Shown here: in pieces, positions 1-18,887 of the stretch
Layout: every line of letters begins with the position of its first letter
Position numbering within the stretch: the stretch's first letter is position 1
Assembly: GCF_040436345.1 (NCBI RefSeq)
Contig: NC_133223.1
Coordinates: forward strand, 8,040,847-8,104,846
Reading direction: 5' to 3'
Length of the DNA stretch: 64,000 nucleotides
Source of the DNA: Pagrus major
Taxonomy: Eukaryota > Chordata > Actinopteri > Spariformes > Sparidae
The notes under the pieces: model-generated
Database searches by the model: none
Told to the model about the DNA's origin: nothing
What the model saw: the letters and a program-made list of their open reading frames with translations, nothing else
Position numbers and translations under genes: made by a program

Positions 1-627
1 TGAGGAACTTGATTATTTTGCTGAATCCATCAAAGGCAGCCGTTTAAAAAGTTAAACCTCCTAATGTGTACTTTTACATTGGAGTTTAAAGTTTTGCATT
101 AAATTTAATCTAGGTTTAAAGTAAAATATAAAACTTTCTAGCTTTAAAGTTTTAAATTTTGGTGGAACATAATTTAGTATTTAATGATTTCATTGGGTTT
201 GAAAATTGATTTGTTAGCCGTAGAGTATATACATTGTCTTTTAAGAAAATCCTGCGTAGTATTTTTTGAAGCTGCAGTGCATGGAGCTCTCAGGACTCAT
301 TAATTCAAAGGCTTTTTTTTCATATGCAGAAATAAAACAAGTTATCAATGCAGTTAAATTCTTAGTTCATTATGTCTCTAGTGCTGTCAATTTACCTATT
401 TAAAAATATCCTAGAAATGTATAAAAGAAGAAAGATAAGACATAAACACACATTCATGTCCGCTCATACATACTGAGGCAGAATGCTGAACTCTCAGGAA
501 CACAATAAGATAACCTATTAACCAGGATAGGTCATTCATTTAGCTTGAGTCATTCTCACAGTCAGACACTGATTGACCCTCTTAGTCAAACTAACTGACA
601 AAAACTTTCATAAACATTAAAAACACT

Positions 628-870
628 GAAGGAAGGACCAAAGGTTTGCAGGAGGTGAAGGACACGAGAAAGTTAGAGAGTGACGGGGGAAGGACAAGGA
701 ATTTAAACGGGAAAGGTAGAAAAGAAAGAAATCTAATGAAGGAAGGATGGACAGAAAAAAATGAAGCAAGGTATTGAATGAAGGAGGACGGAGCAAATGA
801 GAGAAGGAGAAAAAAAAGGTGTAAGGGATGAAAGAAAGAAGAAAGGACAGAAGGAGAGTAGGAGGTGTTT
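628..870 (+). repeat. Strand-asymmetric purine-rich (GA) tract
   Basis: The plus strand is nearly all A and G over about 240 bases, with many GGAAGGA and AAAGAAAGAA runs. Homopurine tracts of this kind can form triplex DNA and often sit near promoters. No gene is read through it. Confidence 0.6.
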
Positions 871-1000
871 GCTGCTCCTAAACAATTGACCTGGGCAAGC
901 TTTTGGTGTTTTTTGGCACGCAGAGAGAGGCCGGGGCCCAGACTGCTGACGAGAGGCTTAGCTGGTGTTGAGCCACAGTGGGTGGAGCATCACACTGTGA

Positions 1001-1055
1001 GGGGGGGGAGAGGGGTGGGGGGGTGGGAGTCGGGGGGAGGGAGGATGGGGGGGCC
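1001..1055 (+). promoter_or_regulatory. G-run cluster, predicted G-quadruplex
   Basis: The plus strand carries at least six G-runs of three or more (several of six to eight) within 55 bases, separated by loops of one to five bases. This meets the usual pattern for an intramolecular G-quadruplex. It lies between the purine tract and a candidate splice donor at 1136, so it could belong to a promoter, possibly of hao2, but that link is inference. Confidence 0.5.
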
Positions 1056-1525
1056 GGACTGCCCTCTGACACGACCCTGTCACAGGAGAGTAGAACCAAC
1101 ACATAACGTAGGCCGTCCAAATAGCTGAGACTAAGGTAAGACACTGATTTTATCCACCTCAGGATCTGTATTTATTTACCTGCGTGCATTAACAGGATTC
1201 TGCTTTTTCAGTTGTTTACCTTTTAAGCAAATATACAAATCTATTGTTTGTTAACCACATAAATCAATAACAGCAACAAGATGTCAGGATGTGTTTTTTT
1301 TACTGTTGATGAGCAGCACTCCAAACGTTGCCAGGCCTGTATGACGGACACTAATGATCTATAACAGAAGCTGCTTAAATCTTCACCTTGTTTAGCATCG
1401 CACTCCTAATACCACACAGGAGGTATTCTAGAAATTCACCTGGACAATGTGCTCTCAGCAGCCATTCAGTGGGTCTAAATAACCAACACCTTTCACAGCC
1501 TACACATGACAGAGGCTCACATTCA

Positions 1526-1569
1526 TCACACACACACACACACAAACACACACACATACACACACACAC
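1526..1569 (+). repeat. CA dinucleotide microsatellite
   Basis: Interrupted (CA)n run with single A and T interruptions. No coding role. Confidence 0.85.
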
Positions 1570-3089
1570 CCAGCCACAATGAAAAAAAGAAAAACCTATA
1601 GATAGATAGATGTGATAAAAAATAATAATAATGTGAAGAAAAAGCAGCACTGCCCAGGGGTAAAATATATACCAGAAAAATGTTTTATGCGTATTTTACA
1701 TTTTATAATTTAAAGTAAGAGACAACTAAACGCTTAACTAAAACTAAAACTAAATATGAGAGTATAAATCCTTTTTAACAGAATATATTATTCTAAATAT
1801 ACAGTATTACATTTTTTGTATAATCCCATTTTTTATAATAAACACTGTAAAGCTAAATGGTAAAATGTAAATATGACTTCAAACACGTTCTAGTTTAACA
1901 TTACAAAACACAGAGATCAGGAAGCAGGTAGGTCCAGTGTGAGGTGTGACATTGTGTTTACAGCAGTAACAGGTGTGACATCAGAGGTCAGGTACAGTCG
2001 GTCTATAGACACACTGAACGGTGTAGTGTGCAGTACTGACACGCTGATTAAATGACAGTCTGCTTGTGTTTACCTGCTTTACAGATGTTGAGTGGAGCTT
2101 TAAGAAGGGCCTTTCGTTCAGTATTGCACTGCCCTCAAGTGTTCACAGCTGAAAACTTACACTGTGGTGTTGATACTACAAAGATTTCACAGGATGAAGA
2201 CTTCTGTATTGAGCTGCGTAAAATAAAAGGATCCTATGTTCATTATAAAAAGAATTATACAAATGTCCAAATATAGTACACAAATAAAGTACACTATGAC
2301 CAAGTCAGTCTTACTCTACTGTGTACAGCAGTATGTGCTGTAATTGTAATACTACTATTGGTCGCTTATTAAAAGTAATAATAGAAATAAAAGTAATATG
2401 CAACCATTGCCTCAGGGGGCTTTACAATCTGTAAAGTGTACAGTGTACGACACCCTCTGTCCTGAGAGCCTTAAATCAAGTAACGAAAAATCCCCCCAGA
2501 AAATGTATTTCAGCGGGGAAAGACAATTGAAAGAAACGTGAGGAAGAGTCACGGAGGAAGGATCCTTTTACAGGACGGACAGACGTAATGGATGTCAGGT
2601 GTACAGAACAGAACAACAAAATCACAGTATACAGATTACGAGATAAATATCTGATACAAGTACTGTAGGTTATAAAATATATGTAAACAGTAAAAATATT
2701 TAGATCAAACATTAAGAACAACAAATAAAATAAAATACCAAATACATAGACCCCCACTTATACTGTATAAAATATACAGTATATACATGATACATAGACA
2801 GCCTGATAAAAAAACTATTATGAAAAAGCCTTGTGATAAAAGTGAGTTTCTCACTTTAAAAGAAGAAAAGCTAGTCTTTGATTCTGCAAGTCTGACATTC
2901 TCAGGCAACTTGTTTCAAAGTAGTGGCACCCTGAGTGCTCAGGTTTGCCTCATGGACAACCAGGAAGCAGCACTTTGTTGTTTTTATCATCATTACTGTT
3001 CTGTTTGTATCAAATCTATAAATAAAATCTAAAATAAACATAAAATAAAAATGATAAAAGTGATGGTAATGATGGCAGGGTCACTTTAA

Positions 3090-3690
3090 CATTGGTCGGA
3101 AGAGTACCGAAAATCTGTACTCAAGTACAAGTACAGTTACATTACTGAGATATTACTCAATTACAAGTAAAACTACAGAAATTAAAATAATACTTAAGTA
3201 AAAGTACAAAGTATTATTACTTTTGAATTGTTTATGTTTGATGCATCACCAGGTGCAGGCATTCAGTCTGAATGCTCTGTTCTGCTCAGTGGTCACCAGA
3301 CCTGCTGCACTGTGAAATCTGACAAAGTGACTTTACCTAAAAAAAATCAAGGAAGCCGATTACCTCAGAATTACCAAGCAAATTAGACTAATAATTTTAC
3401 ATTTTTTTAGCTTGTACAACTTAAATCTGATAGTTTACTTTACTTGGTAATTCTGAGCTAATCAGTTTCTTTACTTTTTTAAAGTAAAGTCAGCTTTTAC
3501 ATTTTACATGGTAGAGTTTTGTGAGGTTTGTTGTCCATATGGCAGGGTTTTGTGATCAAATAGCATTATTGGCTATAAAAATTCTGATAAAAATTTTAGA
3601 TTGAAATTGAAATTGTACTGTACTACACAAAAAATGAGTTAAGTACAGTAATTTGAGTAGATGTAATGTGTATTTTTAACCCCTGATTTT
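3090..3690. mobile_element. Tol2/hAT-like non-autonomous repeat relic
   Basis: The left part repeats the words ACTCAAGTA, AAGTAC and TTACAAGTAA, and the right end reads TTGAGTAGATGTAATG before an A+C-rich end. This word set is typical of the terminal regions of fish hAT elements related to Tol2. Similar words recur near 16600-16750, 20995-21305, 40840-40975 and 48840-49200, so this is a dispersed family. No transposase frame is present; the edges are approximate. Confidence 0.45.
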
Positions 3691-4301
3691 TAATATCCAT
3701 GAGATAGTATTAATGCTAGTATTAATGATAATAGTAGTAGTAATTCTTATTGCAGCAGGCACAGTAATCACAGTAGTTTCAATAAACGTATTCAAGTAAG
3801 CAGGAGCAAGATTATCATTTGATGTTGTATAATCATCAGTATCTACAGCAGAAGTATCACTATTTGTTTATTTCTAGGTGGTTATAGTACTCGTGGTAGT
3901 ATCAGCCTTGTCAGAAGCAGTAATGTGCATTGTGTTGGGGTGTTGTGTTTCTAGGTTATGACCATTGGGAGAGAGAAAGATATACTGAGAGAAAATGAAT
4001 ATTTGTCATCGGTGAGTACTGACCTGAACAACACAACACATCATCTCCACACTGTCTGTACACACATCCGAGTGTCTGTATGCTCATAAAGAGAAAACTG
4101 CATAACCCTTGTGAACTATTGACACAACAGGATCCATTCATTTAGATTCATGAAGAAACATCACAACAGATGAGTCAATAGTTTATTACAAAAAGATGTA
4201 TTGTCAAGATTCTGATGTTTAATTCATTTTAATTATGTTGTGTTAATTTGTTAATTTTGTTTGTCATTTTTTCATCAACTCATTTGTTGATTACTGGTAT
4301 C

Positions 4302-4657
4302 TAGGGATGCAACGGTAGAGTTTTCCCACAGTTCGGTATGCATCACAGTTTTTGGGCCACGGTAACGGTACGGTTTCGATATCTTGATATAAAACTACTC
4401 ACACTAGCAAAGGCAATATTGCATGTAAAAATAATTAAAAGCAGATATAGTCAAACCACAAACCTTATTATAAAAATTTAACACTTATCTTAATTGCCTT
4501 CCATAAAAAAATATGCAGTATCCAATCAAGTTAAACAGCAAACATTATTGTAGTATTGTATTGTACTGTATTGTATTGTATTGTTTGCCTTTGTGTATTG
4601 AACCTAGCAGGGCATATTGAACGGTTCGATAAAATATTGAATATTGTTGCATCCCTA
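4302..4657. mobile_element. hAT-type MITE with 8-bp target duplication
   Basis: The element begins TAGGGATGCAAC and ends with its exact inverse GTTGCATCCCTA. It is flanked on both sides by the 8-base direct repeat CTGGTATC (4294-4301 and 4658-4665), the target-site length made by hAT transposases. Length is 356 bases with no coding capacity. A GTATT pentanucleotide run lies inside at about 4553-4585. Confidence 0.85.
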
Positions 4658-5215
4658 CTGGTATCACTGGCTTGAGTGATGTCGAGTGGTTGGTGGATTT
4701 GTAGTGGTAAACACAGAACTATAGTTATTATTACTTACTGTGGTATGTTTCATTTTTCTGTAAATTGAACTGAGTGATGTTAAAGCATAAGACCTTCTTC
4801 ACATGAGGTGACATTCTTAAAAAGCTTGTTTAGTCCCAAAATATTCTATTTACAATGATGATAGTAGGCAAATCCTGCTGTAAACAGAAAATGTTTGGTC
4901 ATTCTGACTGGTAAATTAATAAAATGATTAATTAATTTACGAAATTATTGTTGATGATGTTCTGTCAATAATTGTTAGCGCTACCTTAGACATTGAAAAT
5001 TCCATATTGCTATTTTTCCTGCTGTTTTTCTTCACCAAGGAAATGTAAGGCTTACCCACAAAGGTGCTTGCTGGAAAAACACTTATTTATGACAGCAGCA
5101 GGAACACCTCATAAGGTACCTTAGGACAAATAGTTTACTTATTTTTTATTCTTTTCTGCAGTTTGGCATTGGCTTTTTAAAGTCGCAGGTAGGTCTACAC
5201 TAATGTCCGTCAAAG

Positions 5216-5430
5216 TCATCTTAGTAGACCGACAAAATATGTAAGTAAGTGATAAACAAAGGCAACTGGACTTGCATGATGTTCTTGAAGACGTTTCACC
5301 TTCCGAGAGGCTTCTACAGTTAACAATCCTTTATCCCCCAGATTATCCATGACCTGCAAGACTGAGAACCCTAACAGACGTATGGTAGTTGGCCTAAAGC
5401 TAATGAATTTCATTTCTTCTTCTTTCACAC
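5216..5430 (-). repeat. Fragment of a dispersed fish repeat
   Basis: On the minus strand the words GAAGCCTCTCGGAAGGTGAAACGTCTTC fall in an open frame that reads EASRKVKRLQEHHASPVAFV. The same motif recurs widely in fish genomes next to decayed retroelements, to my knowledge. I cannot name the family and there is no intact gene. Confidence 0.35.
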
Positions 5431-7435
5431 AAATTACTGTGTAAATTAGCTCGGCTAATACTACATGCTGTATAACACTGACATAAGATGTGGATTTCTG
5501 AGTTTGTATTGAATTTGTGAGGTTGTAGTTTCATCACATGAGGTTCAGTAGGCCTACACATGAAGTATGCCTAGGCCTATGTTTAATGAGCATTCGGGAG
5601 AAGTGAAATTGTGGCACCATGGATGCTAGGAAACTCATTAATAATGAACATTGCTTTGTTCACTTTTGTGAATGGTTAGCTAGCTTAAATGGCTGTGATT
5701 TTGCTTTTAACATCATGTTTAGAGACTGAAACAGTAGAGTAATTAATAAAAAAAAGGCAGTAGTAAAGTAAGTATGTGGTGGTACTGGCAGTAAAATGCT
5801 TACAGGCCAGCCCAACCTACATAAAAATATAAACAAAAAACATGTAAATCTAGGGGAAATGCCCCAATGTCCGCTACTTGGACAATAAATCAATAAACAA
5901 ATGCCTCTTCCGGGTATCACAAACAAATGTGCTCCTACAAGCCCCAGGGAAATAAAATGTCAAACTGAAGGTGTATAGGGGCTTGGGTTTCAAGGGGTTC
6001 CCGAATAAATCCAGTTTTCTCACTAGAAAGATGTGGGCGGCCAAGAAAACACAATAGGGCCTAAACAGACCAGAGTTTGGCTGCCAATCTAAGGAGAATG
6101 AGGTTCTTAGTGGGTCAGGGATAGTTTCAGAATGAAGGTGGGAGCCACCTGTGTGCCATCTCCCACCTCTTTTAAGCCTTTACAAAAAGGGTGTCATCAC
6201 ACCACGATTGGCTGGGAGGGAAATGCCCCAAGCTGCTTCCACTCCTCAATCAGGAGTGAGTCTCCCCACCCTGTGCACATGTAATCTGAATCCCCTGCAT
6301 TAGGCTTGAGGGATTTTGGAAAATCAGCCCTAAACAAAGAAAGACAGCAAGTCTCAAACAATGGGTCCGCTACAAGTAGGCATATTGCAGTGGTACTAAA
6401 ATGTCATGAACTCAGAGAAACGCCCTAACAGAATACATCAGTCCGTCATGTCATGAACACAGCTGCACTTGAAGGCAACAGCAGTCTGGATATGACAGAT
6501 GTGTTTTGCTGAGGACGTTGCAGGTAGGCTACTTGTTGCTCCACTGTAACAAAACTAAGCTGATGACAGGTGCATGAAAAGTTAGTTTAGGCTGCGTTTC
6601 ACACACCGTCATTACTTTACTTTACTTCTGACAACCTAAAAGTCATCTTCCAGTGCCGAGAGAGACACGGTTGCTTTCCAGCCTCTACAGCAAGTTAGCT
6701 TGCAGCCTTATCACCATGCAAGTCAAGTGAACAATTTTAATAGAGGTGTGATAAAATCCTATCCTCCAAGTCAAAACAAATTTCTGTAAAATGGTGTGTT
6801 AATTTGAAAGTATTCCATGATTAATTAATTCAGTTTTTCTATGAAATTTTTTGTATTGTTTAAATCTTTTAGAAACTGTTAGAGGTCTTTGTCTTTGGTC
6901 TTTGAGATAGCCAGTACTTTGTGGCCTTAAAGCTGAGGACTGCTAACTGTTATTTTCATTCATTTTTCCTCATGATTTTGTAGGCCTGAAAATCGTCACT
7001 TTTAATGATAATAGGTTTTTAAAGATATATGGTATGTGCCTCCACTTTGTGCAAATTTAAATGAGAAAATGCAAACTGCATCCCAAATAGACCTTTTTCT
7101 ATTTGACCTATTTTAATATGAAACAGTGGGTCAACACATACTGTACACATCAATGAAGGTTCTGTTGCTGTGGTGGCTGCTGTGAAAAAGGTCTACTCCA
7201 GATGAAGGGACTGATCCAGGAATCTTTTCCTCACTTTCTTCAACATTGTGATATAGGGCATTTTTCTGTATTTTCTCATTAAATTCAATGCATCGATCTT
7301 GATGAAAAAACAAATCTACTGTGTTTAGGTGGCCTTTCTCTGTGAGTGCGTGCACTTTGATGCAATGGATCTAGTGGATTTAATTATGTTTTATTTGATG
7401 TTGGATTGGGTTTAACTGAATTAAAGGAGACTGTT

Positions 7436-7485
7436 GGGCCATGGCGGAGGTATGCACTTTACTGAGTGCCATTCTAGTTTGACAG
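7436..7485 (+). repeat. Tail of a dispersed repeat
   Basis: A GGCGGAGGTATGCACTTTAC-type sequence followed by GAGTGCCATTCTAGTT resembles the conserved 3' end of a widespread fish retroelement. Recognised from memory only. Confidence 0.35.
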
Positions 7486-8694
7486 ATGTAGTTACTTTAT
7501 TTTTTAAAAAACCTGTATATAAAATGTGATGAACTGTTGAGTGCTTTTACATTGTGGTATTGCACCTTTTACATCAAAAAGGATCTGAATACTTCTTCCA
7601 GGTGCAGGTAGTCCTGACTAAATGTTCTCCAGCTGTTGTGTGTAAGCAGCTGTGTCACCATCTGCATCAGACAACGTGTGATTAATGATAAACTTTCTTA
7701 CTCACTGAGGACGGCATTCACAGCTGATTATTTGACATGACTGCCAGTGTGGAGATGGCTAAAAGAAGAGTTTTGTACATGTTAGCATGTAGGCCTGTGC
7801 ATACAGCGTGTTAACGTGTATGTCCTTATGTACTACTGTACCATCTGGACAACAGAGCACTGTGTCAGACGCCTCTTGTCCACACTATAGTTGGATTCAC
7901 CATCAGCACATTTCCAGCTTGTGTAAACACAATAAGAGCAAGGGTTGCCCTCAGGTCACACACACTGTCAGTGGCTTTCATAGCGGCTCTTTGAAAGTTT
8001 GATTCGGACTGACACAAAAGCAACATTGTGGACACAAGGACTGACACAGACACAAGGACTCATCTCTGTTTTAAACCAAATAGAAAAACTCAAAGTTAGA
8101 CGGTCATTTTAGTCGCTCAGATGTTAAAATGTTGAGGCTTGACAGTGGAGTTGTTGACTGTGTGACACGAGGGAAGTTTGAACAGTGATGTTGCAACTCC
8201 AGTCCTTCGTGGAGGCCGTGTCATGTGAGATGAGGGATTTTGTTTGTGAATGATCAATCATTTGCGGTAAGTCTCAAAGCTGTAAACTCTTGCATGTAGT
8301 TAGATTTTCTATTTTGAACCTGGAGTTTGTTTGCTGTTGGTGCCTGCAGCTATTTGTATCACATGTAGAGAAACAAATCCAGATGAAACTGGATATGTCT
8401 GGTTGTGGTAAGACTGGAAATGAATAACAAATTATGTGTGTCCAGGTCAGCAGTGTTTAGCATTGAGTGAAGACATATTCTGAATTCTGATCTCGAGACA
8501 GTTATTATGAATATCAGTAAGTCTGTGCATATGGTGAACTTACTTGATGTACTGTATGTGTTCATGATTATTCAATAAGATTTTTTTATTGATGGTAGAT
8601 TATCTCCTCCCTATTCTAAACCGATATCACTAAGTGTCAAAGTGACAACTGGTAATCTTTGTTCCCGCACAGAGAGGGAGGTCGCTGTGCAGAG

Positions 8695-14421
<5,727 letters not shown>

Positions 14422-14860
14422 GAGACCAGCAGAGGGCAGCACCGAGGACAATAATGGCACCCACTGAACAGGACTCACTACTGAACCAAACCAACAGTGT
14501 TGAACAAGAGACCGGGCCTCCACCGTGACAAAGGAACTGAAAGAAGTTTGCCTCAGAAGTCGTGACTTTATCATGTCAGGGAACACGCAAACATGCAAGC
14601 AGCTTCCATAGTTTGGAAATGACTCATATCTGATATCCAATATGTATTCATGCAGGAGTGTACGAGTGAGACAGTGTCTTGGGAAAGCTGAGGGGTCGGA
14701 GGCAGATTTAGCAAGTAAAAAAATGGAAGTGTTTTTGCTTTTGGATTGGAGACGATGGGGGCACTTTTCATGAAACCAACACACTATGGATTTTATTGTA
14801 ACAAATTGACTGATAATGACATAACACTGCAGATGGAGATGCTGCCAGTGCTTGTGATTA

Positions 14861-14866
14861 AATAAA
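14861..14866 (+). terminator. hao2 polyadenylation signal
   Basis: Canonical AATAAA 440 bases after the hao2 stop codon, the first such hexamer downstream on this strand. Confidence 0.6.
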
Positions 14867-17800
14867 CACCAGCTGAGGTGATGAAGATCTGTTGCTCTGG
14901 ATCTATTATTAGCAGGCGATAACCGATGTAGCCGTAGATGTAGCAGAAGTCTGTCTTTTGCTTTCATTTTCTAACTTCATACTGAATGGACTTTACATGT
15001 ACAAATGTTCTACAAGGAGTTTTAACTGCTTATCAAACTGTCTCTATATGACTTACATGAGGAAACAAGAGTCAGAACATTGGTTATTTCCTTGTAGTTA
15101 TTACACATATTGTGAATGCCTGTCACCAGGTCGGTAACCAACTTATCCTGGCTGGATAAGATGCAACAGCACTAAAACAAAATGTCCTTTGCTTCACCAT
15201 CGTTGTGTTACAGTTATTGATCCTACATAGTCACAAATCATCAAGTAGTTTTAGGCACCAAAAAGATCCTACTTTGTGTTAAAATAACTAAGTTCACTTT
15301 CTTAAATTATGAAATGTATGTTTGTTAACTTTCTTACATAACTTAACATAAATCAATCTTGACTCTTGGTCACAAACGGGAAATGAACCCTGGCCTATGC
15401 ACAGAACATCTGGTGTATGAACCATCCAACCACCCCAACCAGCCCCCAACTGGACATCTTTAGCTCTTTAAACTACTGCACTACAACAGCCACTACAAGA
15501 AGTGATGCAGGGTAAACTAAAGTGTCCAACTTAGAATGTATAGGGCAAATATACTGGGAGTGGCCATGCATCGCTGCAAACAGCTGTGTTTAAAGAAGAA
15601 AAATAGTATTCAAAATATGTTGTGTCGTTCCTTCACTCGCTTTCAAACCAAATACATGCACTAGCCTGATCAGGATCTTTACCACAGGAGGGAGTGGTGC
15701 TCATACCACCTTTGTCCACCGGGGCCGCCAGAATCAAGACAAAATGAAAGTTCCGTGTAGCTGCTTTAATGCAGGGAAGATTCAGGTGCAGTATTTATCA
15801 ATGATAGAGGCACATGGGTGCCACAATATCTGTGGCAGATATGGGTGTTGTTCTCTACTCTGTGTTTTAAATCTAATCATATTATTCCAATGATCAGTAC
15901 AGAAAAACTGATCTGTGATTGTACTTTGTTTCAGTCACAGGTCTGATAAACACAGTGAAAAATGATCTTCCAATTTAAAAGATCAACAGACATTTTGTTT
16001 ATTGTTTTTGTGTAAGGTTGCAGTAGTATGCTATATATTTTGATCTTTCATGAAAATGCTATAAGTTGTAGGAATGAGTGATAAACAATTTTAGACAATA
16101 CGTTCCTCCATTTTGGTTCTCATGCTTGTCTATCTTCGCAGATAACTGAAGGCCTGCTAGAGTGTGTGTGTATATATTGATTTTTTTTTTTTAAAAAAAG
16201 CTGGTGAAAGCTATTGTTTAGCTCACTAACAACATCACAAGTGTGACACTCTGGGTGGGAAGTGTCAAGATGCAGAAAAGACGCAAACAGTGAGAAAGAG
16301 AAGTAGCACAGGAAGTGACTGAGGTCTCGGTTAAGGCAAAGAAACGGTGATGTTCACCCAGATGCTTTGACTCTCCAACCAGACGGCGCAGTGCAGCAGA
16401 CATTTTCTGCTCAGAGGATCCAACCAGTTCTGGTTGGTAAGACGAACAGGCTGGAGGGAAGCCTCGGGTCCAGTCTGCTGAGGAAGCTTTCTTCCAGGTA
16501 GGTCACTAATAGGTGTCCTTTTTGCACAGTCATGACAATAAAGTACCACAAATTCATATATGTGTGTTCATATGACTCTATTTCCGCCATTGGTGGATGA
16601 AGTATTCAGATGCTTTAATAAAGTAAAATTACAAATGACACACCATGAAAATACTGCACTACAAGTAACAATCCTGCATTAAAAACCTGTTGGATTTATT
16701 ATCAGTAAAAATACTCATTGTGCAGTAAAATGTTCCCTGTCAGTGTTTTCCTATTATATCTGATATTACTACTGCATTAATGTTAATGTGTCATTTTACG
16801 GCTGTATGCATTTAAGGTTGAGCTCATTTTATCTGCTTTGTATACTGTTGGTTAGTTCAATCAACAGTGACGCATTATAAGATCATTCCAATGTGTGTAG
16901 CGTGGCTGTCCTGTGAGAGCCACATAACTCTTAAAAAGTCAACTTTTCATGGTGTCAGAACAGCCTGTTTTCATCTTTGTGACATTTTCAAGATAATCCA
17001 AGAGGGATTATAAAGAGTTGATTTATCTTACATTCACAGCAAACATTCAAAATCAACACATCTGGAGATACGTGGTTTGCATAGACAGGAAGGGTATGAA
17101 AATTCGTATAAAGCTGCCAAATAAATGAGAACAACTTTTTCCTCTGAGGTATTGTAAAGCAGAGGCATCAAGTTGCATAACATGCACTTCATTGAGCTCA
17201 TTTAGATTCTGCTTTGTGTGACACTGAGCTACTGTGTGTCTTCACGACACCCGTCAGTTGAGAAAGATCTTGAGGGTCGTCACCGTCAACTTTGTCTCAT
17301 GTGAGAAGTGATGTGAGGCGGACTGACTTTACAGGCTTTTCGAATAATAATAAATCACGTAGTGATTTTGAGGATGCTGTATAGTATGACACAATGCAAA
17401 GATGCAACATTAAGTGGTTTGGTGGTTTTAAGTGGTCCTTGGTGCACTATGGAGAGAGGTGAAGATGACACAAGTCAGAGACAAAGTTTTACAAAGTAAA
17501 AGAGGTAAAGCATCAACAAAGACCTTTTTTGTTCCTCATTTTCCACTGTTATCATTGTCAAGACAGTCATTCACACATTTAACCAACACATTGTGCTCTC
17601 TCAGATAAAGTGTGCTGTATAAAATTATTCTCTCAATGCTGTAAAAAATAGCTGCCATCAAACAGATAAACCTCTTAGACCACAAGCGCATAACGATTAT
17701 GATTACAGAAATGAAATTACTGTGGGTCCTATAAACAATTTAAAGATAACATGCAGTGCAGTTATAGAGCAATAGAAAGTGCAACAGGAATAACAGATAA

Positions 17801-18838
17801 CTAGATAATGGTAACTAAATGAGACAACATACACCCATACACATGCTGATTTAATCTAGTGGTAATCATGCTACCTGGAGATTCAGATTGCAACATGGAG
17901 GATGTCAAAAATTAATGTTTTACTGTCAGCAAACCTACTAAAAAATATTCACAGAATTGTCAAGGTCCAGATTATGTGATCTATGCATATTGAAAGACAT
18001 GAATGACATTTAATCAGACAGTTGATGCTGTCCGCCAACAAGCAAGGACACATCAACATGGTGTGAAAAAGAGAACGTGACAGCAGTGTGAATGACTCTG
18101 TGTGTAGGATTTTTTAGAGACAATTCTGGCTTAATTGTTGAGTGAGACACAAATACAAGATTCAATTATTAAAATTTTAGGACAAGGTTGTATAAGGAAA
18201 TGTAGTTTGTAGTCTCTGTATGCCGCAACTAAAACATAATGAGGATGGTGTGGGAAATAATTTGACATATTTATCCATATATAGGTCTATTCTTATTCGT
18301 GTATAAAATCAAAAGTAAATCAATAAATGATCAAGTTTAATTCTTTAATTTTAAAAAGTCAAAGCTAACTCCAGAGACAAAGGTAACAGGAACTGAGTAC
18401 TGCCAGCATTGTGCTCAGTGGAGTGTGCCCAGGCTGGGGGAAATAATAGAGGAATGCAGATGCTATTAATTTTCAATGACAGTTGAATAGTACCTGAAAG
18501 CACACAGGGTAGGAGGAAAAGAAAACTTATTTATATAATGGAGTGCGTAGAATGAGTTAAGAAGTCTCCAGCAGCCTGAGGAAAGAAGCTGCTCTGTAGT
18601 CTGCTGGCTGTGGTGGGTGTTGGGGCGGATCAATAATGAGTCACTTTACAGAAGTTATATTTTTGAATTAGCATGGAGGCACATAAGTGAACTTCTGATT
18701 ATACTCATACATAGGTCTGAAAACTTCCTGCAAATGTCTTCTTCTGGGGTCAGAACAGCTGAGTGTACACAAACAGGTCTATGTCTGTGTGTCTGTGTAA
18801 AATCTGTCCACTGAAGCTCCTCTTTTGTCTCCACATAG
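14867..18838. other. Region between hao2 and the klhl gene
   Basis: AT-rich sequence without a recognisable coding exon. A repeat fragment lies near 15690-15770, a hAT-like word cluster near 16600-16750, and a fish LINE-like fragment near 18530-18640 (words CAGCAGCCTGAGG and AAGAAGCTGCTCTGTAGTC). A possible non-coding exon of the klhl gene ends at 16497. Confidence 0.5.
16320..16497 (+). other. Candidate 5' non-coding exon of the klhl gene
   Basis: The sequence ends CTTTCTTCCAG/GTAGGT, a good splice donor. A reading frame runs open from 16320 to the donor and continues in phase through the exon at 18839-18892, but contains no ATG before the proposed start codon at 18888. The exon's 5' edge is not known and its use is inference. 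Confidence 0.3.
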
Positions 18839-18887
18839 GAGGTCTCACCACCGTAACAGAAGTCCACAACCCCAAGAGGCCAATGAA

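Larger units (their letters stand above)
1..8694. other. Region upstream of hao2, no recognisable coding gene
   Basis: I read both strands and found no exon I can assign to a protein family; short open frames here lack splice context or family motifs. The stretch holds a purine-rich tract (about 628-870), a G-run cluster (1001-1055), a CA microsatellite (1526-1569), a Tol2/hAT-like dispersed repeat (about 3090-3690), a hAT-type MITE (4302-4657), a repeat fragment near 5216-5430, and a repeat tail at 7436-7485. The sequence AAG/GTAAGA at 1133-1141 could be a splice donor of a non-coding first exon, and CCGCACAG at 8665-8672 could be the acceptor before the hao2 start codon. Neither is proven. 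Confidence 0.5.

Noticed and set aside
2052-2276. 74-codon frame starting MTVCLCLPALQ
   Set aside because: Preceded by an acceptor-like TTTACAG, but no recognisable domain and no partner exon.
7131-7355. 74-codon minus-strand frame near 7.2 kb
   Set aside because: No motif; it lies next to a dispersed repeat tail and is probably repeat sequence.
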